Below the pieces are notes generated by a model, which ran no database searches, had not been told where the DNA came from, and was given only the letters and a program-made list of their open reading frames with translations. The translations under genes were made by a program, and so were the position numbers. 5,006 bases of DNA from Paracoccaceae bacterium (GTDB lineage Bacteria > Pseudomonadota > Alphaproteobacteria > Rhodobacterales > Rhodobacteraceae). Location: contig SKWJ01000322.1 of assembly GCA_007128995.1 (NCBI GenBank), forward strand, positions 1-5,006, given 5' to 3'. Below are positions 1 to 5,006 of the stretch, piece after piece (within the stretch, counting starts at the first letter, position 1; each line of letters opens with the position of its first letter).

Positions 1-835
1 AAAGCTCTTCCAAAGCGGCCTTGGCATTGCCGCGCATGATATGATCAAGAAGGTCAAGAACCCGCGCCCTGTCGGCCAGACCCAGCATGGCGCGAACCTG
101 GTCTGCCGACGTCTCGCCCGCGCCATGGCTGATGGCCTGATCCAGCAAACTCATGGCATCGCGCACCGAGCCTTCAGCTGCCCGCGTGATCAGGGCCAGT
201 GCATCTGTGGCCACCGCCCCCCCTTCGGCGCGGGCGATCCGGTCCAGATGCGCGATCATAACCTCGGGCTCGATCCGGCGCAGGTCAAAGCGCTGGCAAC
301 GCGACAGCACCGTGACTGGAAGCTTGCGGATTTCGGTGGTCGCAAAGATGAATTTCACATGCGCGGGGGGTTCTTCCAAGGTCTTCAGCAGCGCGTTGAA
401 AGCGTTGTTCGACAGCATGTGAACTTCGTCGATGATATATATCTTGTAACGCGCCGATGCCGCGCGATATGCGACAGAGGCAATGATTTCTCGGATATCA
501 TCGACACCTGTGCGCGATGCCGCATCCATTTCCAGAACGTCGACATGACGCCCGTCCGAAATGGCGCGGCAATGTTCGCACACCCCGCAAGGTTCGGTCG
601 TCGGGCCACCTGTCCCATCCGGCGCGATACAGTTCAACCCCTTGGCGATGATGCGCGCAGTCGTTGTTTTTCCGGTGCCCCTGATCCCGGTCATTATAAA
701 GGCATGGTGGATACGGTCTGCCGCAAACGCGTTACGAAGTGTCCGCACCATGGCATCTTGTCCGATGAGATCGGCAAAACTTTCAGGGCGGTATTTCCGC
801 GCCAGAACCTGATAGGGCGTTTGCGGGTTGTTCAT
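1..835 (-). CDS. dnaX: DNA polymerase III subunit gamma/tau, N-terminal part (3' end outside window)
   Basis: DnaX is the ATPase of the clamp-loader complex, which opens the beta sliding clamp and loads it on primed DNA; tau also links the polymerase cores. About 278 residues are visible, beginning MNNPQTPYQVLARKYRPESF, and the frame runs off the left edge. Seen in the translation: the Walker A motif GIRGTGKTT at residues 50-58; a zinc module with Cys69 followed by Cys83, Cys86 and Cys89; the Walker B/DExH-like segment IIDEVHML with Asp136-Glu137; and the SRC motif with its arginine near residues 178-180, within TVLSRCQRFDLRR. Domains I and II are complete and domain III is cut. The tau-specific tail, and any programmed frameshift site that would yield gamma, lie outside. 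The ATG at 835 was chosen because no in-frame start lies just upstream, although its Shine-Dalgarno is weak. The gene stands 136 bp after the PcaD-like gene and may have its own promoter. Confidence 0.97.
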   Translation of the reverse strand, partial: MNNPQTPYQVLARKYRPESFADLIGQDAMVRTLRNAFAADRIHHAFIMTGIRGTGKTTTARIIAKGLNCIAPDGTGGPTTEPCGVCEHCRAISDGRHVDVLEMDAASRTGVDDIREIIASVAYRAASARYKIYIIDEVHMLSNNAFNALLKTLEEPPAHVKFIFATTEIRKLPVTVLSRCQRFDLRRIEPEVMIAHLDRIARAEGGAVATDALALITRAAEGSVRDAMSLLDQAISHGAGETSADQVRAMLGLADRARVLDLLDHIMRGNAKAALEEL

Positions 836-862
836 GGCCGTCTGCCTGCACTCATAAGCGTG

Positions 863-891
863 ACTGTAGCGCGTGTACCCTCAGATGGAAA
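863..891 (-). promoter_or_regulatory. Weak sigma70-type promoter candidate for dnaX
   Basis: On the minus strand TTTCCA (886-891, 4 of 6 matches to TTGACA) is separated by 17 bp from TACAGT (863-868, 4 of 6 matches to TATAAT). Transcription would begin near 856, giving a leader of about 20 nt before the dnaX ATG at 835. Position and spacing are right, but both boxes are degenerate, and matches of this quality occur by chance. Read-through from the upstream operon is an alternative source of dnaX transcript, since no terminator is visible in the gap. Confidence 0.3.
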
Positions 892-910
892 CGGGCGATT
901 GACCACCTCG

Positions 911-944
911 CCCCGCGCGCCCCAAAACTTCCGCACCCCAGCCC
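911..944 (-). other. G-tract cluster (possible G-quadruplex) upstream of dnaX
   Basis: The + strand carries C-runs at 911-914, 920-923, 936-939 and 942-944, so the minus strand has four G-tracts of 3-4 bases with loops of 5, 12 and 2 nt. This fits a relaxed G-quadruplex pattern with one long loop. It lies in the 136-bp gap between the PcaD-like gene and dnaX, just upstream of the promoter candidate. In GC-rich DNA such runs can be accidental. No role is claimed. Confidence 0.3.
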
Positions 945-971
945 GCCGTGCATACCACCCGCACCAAACTG

Positions 972-1766
972 TCATCTTGCAAGCAACCCTTGGGCGCGCA
1001 GAAACCCGACAAGTATTTCAGCATATCGCGCCGGATCCTCGACATGTGGCAGATGCCCGGCTCCTCGGATCAGGGCAAACTCTGCATTCGGGATCAGTTC
1101 GACGGTCTCGCGCACCAGATCCGGCGGTGTTGACCCATCGCGATCCCCCGCGATTCCCAATGCAGGCACGCCAAGACCAGCCGTCGTGGTGTAGAAATCA
1201 GTGCCGGCGATCGCTTCGGCGCAGCCGACCCACCCTTGCAAAGGCGTCGCCAGAAACATGTTGCGCCATAGTGGCAGGTCAGGACCCGCCCGAAAACCGG
1301 GCGAGAACCAGCGTTCCATCGTCGTATCGACCAGCGCGGCAAGCCCCTGCGCGCGTGCGATTGCTGCACGCTCTGCCCACATCTCGGCAGTGCCGATGCG
1401 CGCTGCAGTGTTCGACAGAACCATCGCACGGATCAGGTCCGGGCGTTTGACGGCCAGTCCCTGCGCCACCATGCCGCCAATCGACAGGCCTACAAAAACC
1501 GCCGCGCGCACGGCAAGGTGATCCAGCAACGCTTCGGTATCGCGCACCAATTGGCCCATCGTGTAAGGGGCGTCGGGGACATCGGACAGCCCATGACCAC
1601 GGCGATCATACCGGATGATCCGCAGATCTTGTGGCAGATAGGGCAGGAGCGGTGTCCACAGACGCAGATCGGTGCCAAGGGAATTTGACAAAATCACCGG
1701 CAAACCGTCTTCGGGGCCGTCAATCTGGTAATGCAGACGGATATGGCCAAGATCAGCAAGCTGCAT
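972..1766 (-). CDS. pcaD: PcaD-like 3-oxoadipate enol-lactonase (alpha/beta hydrolase)
   Basis: A 264-residue alpha/beta hydrolase close to the usual PcaD length (about 260). PcaD hydrolyses 3-oxoadipate enol-lactone to 3-oxoadipate in the cytoplasmic beta-ketoadipate pathway for aromatic acids. Hallmarks seen: NSLGTDLRLW near residues 28-37 (oxyanion-hole strand), RYDRRGHGLS at 52-61, the nucleophile elbow GLSIGG with Ser95, the acid in GDRDGSTP (Asp210 the likeliest), and the base in GAGHLPHVEDP (His238). The triad is therefore complete. ATG at 1766 is preferred to the GTG at 1769 because the Shine-Dalgarno core is 6 nt from the ATG and only 3 nt from the GTG. The gene overlaps the end of the dehydratase gene by 14 nt and is last in the four-gene operon. 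No pcaB, pcaC, pcaG or pcaH is in view, so the exact lactone substrate is inferred. It could be a paralogue acting on another small ester or lactone. Confidence 0.8.
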   Translation of the reverse strand: MQLADLGHIRLHYQIDGPEDGLPVILSNSLGTDLRLWTPLLPYLPQDLRIIRYDRRGHGLSDVPDAPYTMGQLVRDTEALLDHLAVRAAVFVGLSIGGMVAQGLAVKRPDLIRAMVLSNTAARIGTAEMWAERAAIARAQGLAALVDTTMERWFSPGFRAGPDLPLWRNMFLATPLQGWVGCAEAIAGTDFYTTTAGLGVPALGIAGDRDGSTPPDLVRETVELIPNAEFALIRGAGHLPHVEDPARYAEILVGFLRAQGLLAR

Positions 1767-2730
1767 CACGCTCTCCCTCTTTCAGCGCGCGCAAGAACAC
1801 GCTGCGATCCACGTTCCCGCCGGATGCCGTGACAATCACGCTCTCGCCCTCGATCTGTTCCGGGTGAAACAGTGCTGCGGCCAAGGCAACTGCACCACCC
1901 GGCTCCAGCACCAGCTTTAATCGCTCGAAGGCCAGCGCCATGGCGCGCAAGGCTTCCGCATCACTGACCACAATCCCCGGCCCGCACAAGCGATTCATGA
2001 GTGGCCAAGTCAGCTTGCCCGGTGCAGGGGTCACAATCGCATCGCACAGCCCGGCGCGAAGCGGATGCGTCACGACATGACCTGACTCAAGCGATTGCGC
2101 GACATCGTCAAACCCTTCCGGCTCGACGGTCCGGACCTGCATCTGCGGAGCATCCGCCTCCAGGGCCAACGCGATGCCAGAGGTCAGCCCGCCACCGCCA
2201 CAACAGACCAGAACCTGCGCCTTTGTAACCCCAAGCGCGCGCGCCTGTGCGGCAATCTCAAGGCCGGTTGTCCCCTGCCCTGCAATCACCTGTGGATTGT
2301 CAAAAGGTTGGATCAGGTCCAGCGCGCGCGCATCGGCGAGGGACTTGCCCAAAGCGTCGCGATCCTCGGTGGCACGATCATAGAGGACAACTTCAGCGCC
2401 CAGCGCGCGCGTATTTGCAATCTTTATCCTTGGGGCATCGCGCGGCATGATGATCACTGCAGTCAGTCCCCGCAGCTGCGCCGCATAGGCAACCCCTTGC
2501 GCATGATTGCCGGATGAAAACGCAATCACACCCTTTGTCTGTTGCGGCAAGGCCGTGATCGCCGACCATGCCCCACGAAACTTGAAGCTGCCTGTGTGTT
2601 GCAGGCACTCCGCCTTGATCAGCACCTGCCGACCCGCGATCGCATCCAGAAATGGTGACGACAAGAGCGGCGTATTTCGGGCATGCCCTGCCAGTCTTTG
2701 TGCCGCCGCCCTGATCATCTCGATATTCAC
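1753..2730 (-). CDS. Threonine/serine dehydratase-like PLP enzyme (fold type II)
   Basis: A single-domain, 325-residue enzyme of the serine/threonine dehydratase and serine racemase family, which deaminates hydroxy-amino acids to 2-oxo acids plus ammonia. Counting from the GTG at 2730: the PLP lysine is Lys50 in HTGSFKFRGA; Asn75 in SSGNHAQG contacts the cofactor ring; the phosphate loop GGGGL is at 178-182; and Ser303 in TASGGN would face the pyridine nitrogen. The VEPEGFDD segment (Glu203, Asp209) resembles the divalent-cation site of serine racemase and threo-3-hydroxyaspartate dehydratases. There is no C-terminal ACT-like domain, so it is not the long, isoleucine-regulated IlvA type. The GTG at 2730 is preferred to the ATG at 2748 because it overlaps the previous stop as GTGA and has GGGGA 7 nt upstream; the ATG would add six residues and has a poor ribosome site. 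Substrate choice (Thr, Ser, hydroxyaspartate, or racemisation) cannot be read from the sequence. Confidence 0.87.
   Translation of the reverse strand: MNIEMIRAAAQRLAGHARNTPLLSSPFLDAIAGRQVLIKAECLQHTGSFKFRGAWSAITALPQQTKGVIAFSSGNHAQGVAYAAQLRGLTAVIIMPRDAPRIKIANTRALGAEVVLYDRATEDRDALGKSLADARALDLIQPFDNPQVIAGQGTTGLEIAAQARALGVTKAQVLVCCGGGGLTSGIALALEADAPQMQVRTVEPEGFDDVAQSLESGHVVTHPLRAGLCDAIVTPAPGKLTWPLMNRLCGPGIVVSDAEALRAMALAFERLKLVLEPGGAVALAAALFHPEQIEGESVIVTASGGNVDRSVFLRALKEGERDAAC
1771..1780 (-). promoter_or_regulatory. Strong ribosome binding site that fixes the PcaD-like start
   Basis: The minus strand reads AGAGGGAGAG here, inside the last codons of the dehydratase gene. Its GGAG core is 6 nt from the ATG at 1766 but only 3 nt from the alternative GTG at 1769, which decides the start. 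A strong internal site next to an overlapping stop is typical of coupled genes. Confidence 0.7.
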
Positions 2731-3548
2731 AGGCACATCCCCAGCCATTCGTGAATCAGCTGCACGGAAACACGTTCGTCCAGAAACGGGATATGGCCAC
2801 GACCCGGAACCTCGACAAACGCCATATCAGGCCGCCTGCGCTGCATTTCAGCCGCAGTCTCAGCCGTGAGAAGGTTTGAACTTTCCCCCCGCAACAATGC
2901 AAGCGGCAGGCCCGCGCAGGCGTCAAACATGGGCCAGAGATCCCCCCCGCCCCCTTCCATCGCAGCCAGAAAGGCGTCTCGCAAGGCTGGGTCATAGTTC
3001 AGTTGCAGGCCTGACTTCGTGACAATGAAATGGCGCTCGGCTTCCTGTCGCCAGCGCCCTTCGGGCACATCGGTGAATTCGGGGAAGACATGCTCAAGTG
3101 CAAGTGCAGCCTCATCAAGGGACCGGGCAGCGGGCGGGCGGCCGATGTAATCGGCGATGCGCGCAAGGCCATCCAGCGCGATCTCGGGACCGACATCGTT
3201 CAGACAAAGACCCTGTAGCCGATCCTTGGCAACCGCCGCGAGATACATGCCGATAATGCCACCACGCGACGTTCCCAGCAGGGCCACGCGGTCCAGTTTC
3301 AGGTGATCAAGCAGGGCCACGACATCAGCCGCTTCCTGCACAACCGTATAGCTGTGCGCACCGGTCCATTGTGACTGCCCGCGGCCACGGTAATCCGGCC
3401 GGATCAGGCGCAGTGGCGGAAGGTGAGGGGCAAGGTAATCAAAATCCGTGCCGTTGCGCGTCAGGCCAGAAAGGCACAGCAATGCACGGCCATGGCCTTC
3501 ATCCTTGTAAAACAGTTCAGCCCCGTCGGGCGCAGTGAACATGGGCAT
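2727..3548 (-). CDS. Alpha/beta hydrolase with an Asn at the expected catalytic acid position
   Basis: A 273-residue cytoplasmic alpha/beta hydrolase with no signal peptide. Seen: the oxyanion-region strand LLCLSGLTRNG near 23-33, RPDYRGRGQS at 50-59, the nucleophile elbow GTSRGG with Ser94, a conserved-looking LNDVGPEI at 116-123, a helical cap around 125-200, and the base in GRGHIPFLDE (His252). After strand 7 the sequence is RGESSNLLT, so Asn225 (codon AAC) sits where relatives, as I recall them, usually carry the catalytic Asp (S-D-L-L). Asp118 after strand 6 or Glu222 might substitute; otherwise activity may be altered. The ATG at 3548 has GAAAGG 7 nt upstream, which favours it over the ATG two codons later. 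It starts 1 nt after the dehalogenase stop and its own stop overlaps the dehydratase start. The family is broad (esterases, C-C hydrolases, lactonases), so the substrate is unknown. Confidence 0.88.
   Translation of the reverse strand: MPMFTAPDGAELFYKDEGHGRALLCLSGLTRNGTDFDYLAPHLPPLRLIRPDYRGRGQSQWTGAHSYTVVQEAADVVALLDHLKLDRVALLGTSRGGIIGMYLAAVAKDRLQGLCLNDVGPEIALDGLARIADYIGRPPAARSLDEAALALEHVFPEFTDVPEGRWRQEAERHFIVTKSGLQLNYDPALRDAFLAAMEGGGGDLWPMFDACAGLPLALLRGESSNLLTAETAAEMQRRRPDMAFVEVPGRGHIPFLDERVSVQLIHEWLGMCL
2738..2742 (-). promoter_or_regulatory. Ribosome binding site supporting a GTG start for the dehydratase
   Basis: The minus strand has GGGGA at this position, 7 nt before the GTG at 2730. 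That GTG shares bases with the TGA stop of the alpha/beta hydrolase gene (stop 2727-2729), a classical 4-nt coupled junction. The alternative ATG at 2748 has no purine-rich site at a suitable distance. Confidence 0.6.
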
Positions 3549-3549
3549 G

Positions 3550-4233
3550 TCAGAGCCTTTCGATTAACGGCAGCAGGTCGTGCAAGGTCTGTGCCTGCGC
3601 ATCCGGGACCGCGTGAAGGCGATCCATTGGCGCACCAGCACGATTGAGCCAGATTGTCCGAAATCCATATGCCGCGCCGGAACAGATATCCCAGCCATTG
3701 GCAGACACAAACAGCACCTCGGACGCAGTGCAACCGAAATGCGCTCCGACCATGCCATAGACCGCAGGTGCGGGTTTGAATGCGCCCACATCATCGACCG
3801 AAAGGATTGCATCGAACATATTGCCCATCCCGGCAGAGGAGACAGCATCGGCAAGCATGTCGCGCGACCCATTGGACAGGATCGCCAGTTCTGTCCCACC
3901 TGCGCGCAGCGCGTCGAGAACCGCAAGCACATCTGGATATGGCGGCAGTTCTCGATACAGCGCCAGCAAATCTGAACGCAGCCCGGGATCTTGCAGCCCG
4001 TTGGCTTCGAGCGCCCAATCGAGCGCGTCCTGCGTCACTTGCCAGAAATCTGCATGCGCGCCTGCGACGGTTCGAAGCCAGCTATATTCCAGTTGCTTGC
4101 GACGCCAGTCCGCGGACAGCTGGGGCCACTGCGAGACCCAGTCCGCGCCCGATGCGCGCTCAGCAGCAAGGCGCGCCGCCGCATCGACGTCGAACAAGGT
4201 TCCATAGGCATCAAATACACAAGGTCCGATCAT
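3550..4233 (-). CDS. Haloacid dehalogenase, type II ((S)-2-haloacid dehalogenase)
   Basis: A 227-residue HAD-superfamily enzyme of the L-2-haloacid dehalogenase group (EC 3.8.1.2), which converts (S)-2-haloalkanoates to (R)-2-hydroxyalkanoates through an aspartyl ester. The residues known from the Pseudomonas enzyme L-DEX YL are all present: nucleophile Asp8 in FDAYGTLFD, Thr12, Arg44 in WRRKQLEYSWLR, Ser120 in ILSNGS, Lys153 and Tyr159 in FKPAPAVY, and Ser177, Asn179 and Asp182 in FVSANGWD. The cap domain spans roughly residues 15-98. This supports true dehalogenase chemistry rather than a phosphatase, though family members act on varied substrates. The ATG at 4233 was chosen because the protein then begins three residues before the first core strand and has AGGGGG just upstream. 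A 19-residue upstream extension in the same frame is Cys-rich and unlike the family. It is the first gene of the four-gene operon, 1 nt before the hydrolase gene. Confidence 0.92.
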   Translation of the reverse strand: MIGPCVFDAYGTLFDVDAAARLAAERASGADWVSQWPQLSADWRRKQLEYSWLRTVAGAHADFWQVTQDALDWALEANGLQDPGLRSDLLALYRELPPYPDVLAVLDALRAGGTELAILSNGSRDMLADAVSSAGMGNMFDAILSVDDVGAFKPAPAVYGMVGAHFGCTASEVLFVSANGWDICSGAAYGFRTIWLNRAGAPMDRLHAVPDAQAQTLHDLLPLIERL

Positions 4234-4237
4234 AAGA

Positions 4238-4243
4238 CCCCCT
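4238..4243 (-). promoter_or_regulatory. Ribosome binding site fixing the dehalogenase start
   Basis: The minus strand carries AGGGGG here, with 4 nt (TCTT) before the ATG at 4233. It supports that start over the longer in-frame option at 4290, which would translate through this site. Confidence 0.6.
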
Positions 4244-4247
4244 ACTG

Positions 4248-4280
4248 CTTGCCGACAAACTTGCACGCACAGGCGGCAAG
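4248..4280 (-). repeat. 7-bp inverted repeat in the leader of the dehalogenase operon
   Basis: CTTGCCG at 4248-4254 and CGGCAAG at 4274-4280 form a perfect 7-bp inverted repeat around a 19-nt spacer. It ends 4 nt upstream of the Shine-Dalgarno of the dehalogenase gene. It could be a leader hairpin or a split operator half-site pair. It has no U-run, so it is not a terminator. Repeats this short can occur by chance. Confidence 0.35.
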
Positions 4281-4295
4281 GAAAACCCATTCACG

Positions 4296-4324
4296 CCCTG
4301 CTTGACGAAAATTTCCGTCCAGGG
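4296..4324 (-). other. Imperfect hairpin just after hisD (possible 3'-end structure or operator)
   Basis: Read on the minus strand, CCCTG pairs with CAGGG (4320-4324 with 4296-4300). Inside, GACGG pairs with TCGTC with one G-U pair (4315-4319 with 4304-4308), around an AAATTT centre, with a 3-nt bulge at 4301-4303. The core at 4304-4319 is a near-perfect 16-bp DNA palindrome with one mismatched pair. It starts 19 nt after the hisD stop. Only a 4-T run follows, 7 nt further on, so intrinsic termination would be weak. RNA 3'-end protection or repressor binding are alternatives. Confidence 0.35.
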
Positions 4325-4343
4325 GCCACCCGGCACGCCTGAT

Positions 4344-5006
4344 CTAGCGGTTCAAGCGCTCCAGACGTGCCCGCACGCTCAGCCCATGCGCTTCCAGACT
4401 TTCCGAGATCGCCAACTGCTCGGCCGCCGGCCCAATCGCGGACAGGGCTTCCGGGGTCATGCGCGCAACTGTCGTGCGTTTCATGAAATCAAGCACGGAC
4501 AACCCGGAAGAAAACCGCGCCGAACGCGCGGTCGGCAACACATGATTGGGGCCTCCGACATAATCCCCGATTGCCTCGGGTGTCCATTTGCCCAGAAAGA
4601 CCGCGCCTGCATGTCTGATCTCTGCCAGCAGGGCCTCCGGGTCGGCAACACAGAGTTCCAGATGCTCTGGCGCGATCCGATCGGACAGGGCCGCAGCTTC
4701 GGAAAGATCGCGGACAAGGATCACCGCGCCGTAATCGCGCCAGCTTGCACCGGCGATGGTGCGGCGTTCGAGCGTTTCCAGTCGCTTGTCAATTGCCTGC
4801 GCCACAGCCTTCCCAAATGCGGCGTCGGTGGTTATCAGGATAGACTGCGCGCTTTCATCATGTTCCGCCTGCGACAGCAGATCCAGCGCGATCCAGTCAG
4901 GATCATTTTCCTGATCTGCAATGACCAGTATCTCGGAAGGTCCTGCGATCATGTCGATACCGACACGACCGAACACCCGCCGCTTTGCCGCCGCGACATA
5001 GGCGTT
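4344..5006 (-). CDS. hisD: Histidinol dehydrogenase, C-terminal half (5' end outside window)
   Basis: HisD catalyses the last two steps of histidine synthesis, oxidising L-histidinol to L-histidine with two NAD+, as a zinc-dependent cytoplasmic homodimer. The visible 220 residues begin NAYVAAAKRRVFGRVGID and run to a TAG stop; about half of the usual 430-residue protein is off the right edge. Active-site residues are all present, counted from the window edge with E. coli equivalents: zinc ligands Gln46 and His49 in LLSQAEHDE (Gln259, His262), Asp148 in GDYVGGPNH (Asp360) and His206 in EAHGLSV (His419); catalytic Glu114-His115 in APEHLEL (Glu326, His327). The frame is open through the edge, so the GTG at 4976 is an internal Val codon and not a start. 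It is co-oriented with the downstream operon, 110 bp away. Confidence 0.98.
   Translation of the reverse strand, partial: NAYVAAAKRRVFGRVGIDMIAGPSEILVIADQENDPDWIALDLLSQAEHDESAQSILITTDAAFGKAVAQAIDKRLETLERRTIAGASWRDYGAVILVRDLSEAAALSDRIAPEHLELCVADPEALLAEIRHAGAVFLGKWTPEAIGDYVGGPNHVLPTARSARFSSGLSVLDFMKRTTVARMTPEALSAIGPAAEQLAISESLEAHGLSVRARLERLNR

Noticed and set aside
1..835. A programmed frameshift in dnaX yielding gamma.
   Set aside because: No slippery A-run is visible in the part of the gene inside the window; the relevant region lies beyond the left edge.
41..1450. A 469-codon open frame on the + strand.
   Set aside because: It is antisense to dnaX and to the PcaD-like gene, both of which have clear family motifs. 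Its translation shows no recognisable domain and low-complexity Arg/His/Pro content, as expected from an antisense frame in GC-rich DNA.
2095..2517. A + strand open frame of 140 codons inside the dehydratase gene.
   Set aside because: It is fully antisense to a well-supported PLP enzyme gene, with no motif and no sensible ribosome site.
972..2730. An ectoine or hydroxyectoine degradation cluster, suggested by a threonine dehydratase-like gene beside hydrolases.
   Set aside because: No EutA-, DoeA- or DoeB-like protein, transporter or regulator of those clusters is present, and the PcaD-like neighbour does not belong to them.
3780..4235. Overlapping + strand open frames of about 140-150 codons.
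   Set aside because: They are antisense to the dehalogenase gene, whose complete catalytic set shows which strand is coding.
4234..4290. A 19-residue Cys-containing N-terminal extension of the dehalogenase.
   Set aside because: It would translate through the Shine-Dalgarno at 4238-4243, is unlike the family N-terminus, and the ATG at 4233 places the nucleophile Asp at residue 8, as is usual.
4296..4324. Calling the hairpin after hisD an intrinsic terminator.
   Set aside because: The stem is bulged and no U-run follows directly; only four T residues occur, 7 nt downstream. It is listed as a hairpin only.

Overview
The window looks like chromosomal DNA of an alphaproteobacterium, most likely of the Rhodobacterales (Roseobacter/Rhodobacter relatives). 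This rests on GC-rich codon use and on close agreement, from memory, of the DnaX and HisD proteins with that order. No search was run, so the placement is an inference. All six genes lie on the minus strand, so transcription runs from high to low coordinates and almost all of the window is coding. I see no tRNA, rRNA, CRISPR array, insertion sequence or transposase.

In transcription order, the right edge (4344-5006) holds the C-terminal half of histidinol dehydrogenase (hisD), whose start lies outside the window. A 110-bp gap follows, with an imperfect hairpin near the hisD stop and a 7-bp inverted repeat nearer the next gene. Then come four tightly packed genes: a type II 2-haloacid dehalogenase (3550-4233), an alpha/beta hydrolase (2727-3548), a PLP-dependent threonine/serine dehydratase-like enzyme (1753-2730) and a PcaD-like 3-oxoadipate enol-lactonase (972-1766). 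The junctions are a 1-nt gap, a 4-nt GTGA overlap and a 14-nt overlap, so the four are very probably one translationally coupled operon. A 136-bp gap with a weak promoter candidate and a G-tract cluster leads to dnaX (1-835), the DNA polymerase III gamma/tau subunit, cut by the left edge after about 278 residues.

hisD and dnaX are housekeeping genes. The four-gene block between them is the accessory part. Its enzymes could serve degradation of small, possibly halogenated, organic acids: hydrolytic dehalogenation, two alpha/beta hydrolase steps and a beta-elimination of a hydroxy-amino acid. No single known pathway uses exactly this set, and no transporter, regulator or other beta-ketoadipate gene is visible, so the shared substrate is unknown. 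The oddest residue-level feature is an Asn where the alpha/beta hydrolase at 2727-3548 would be expected to carry its catalytic Asp.
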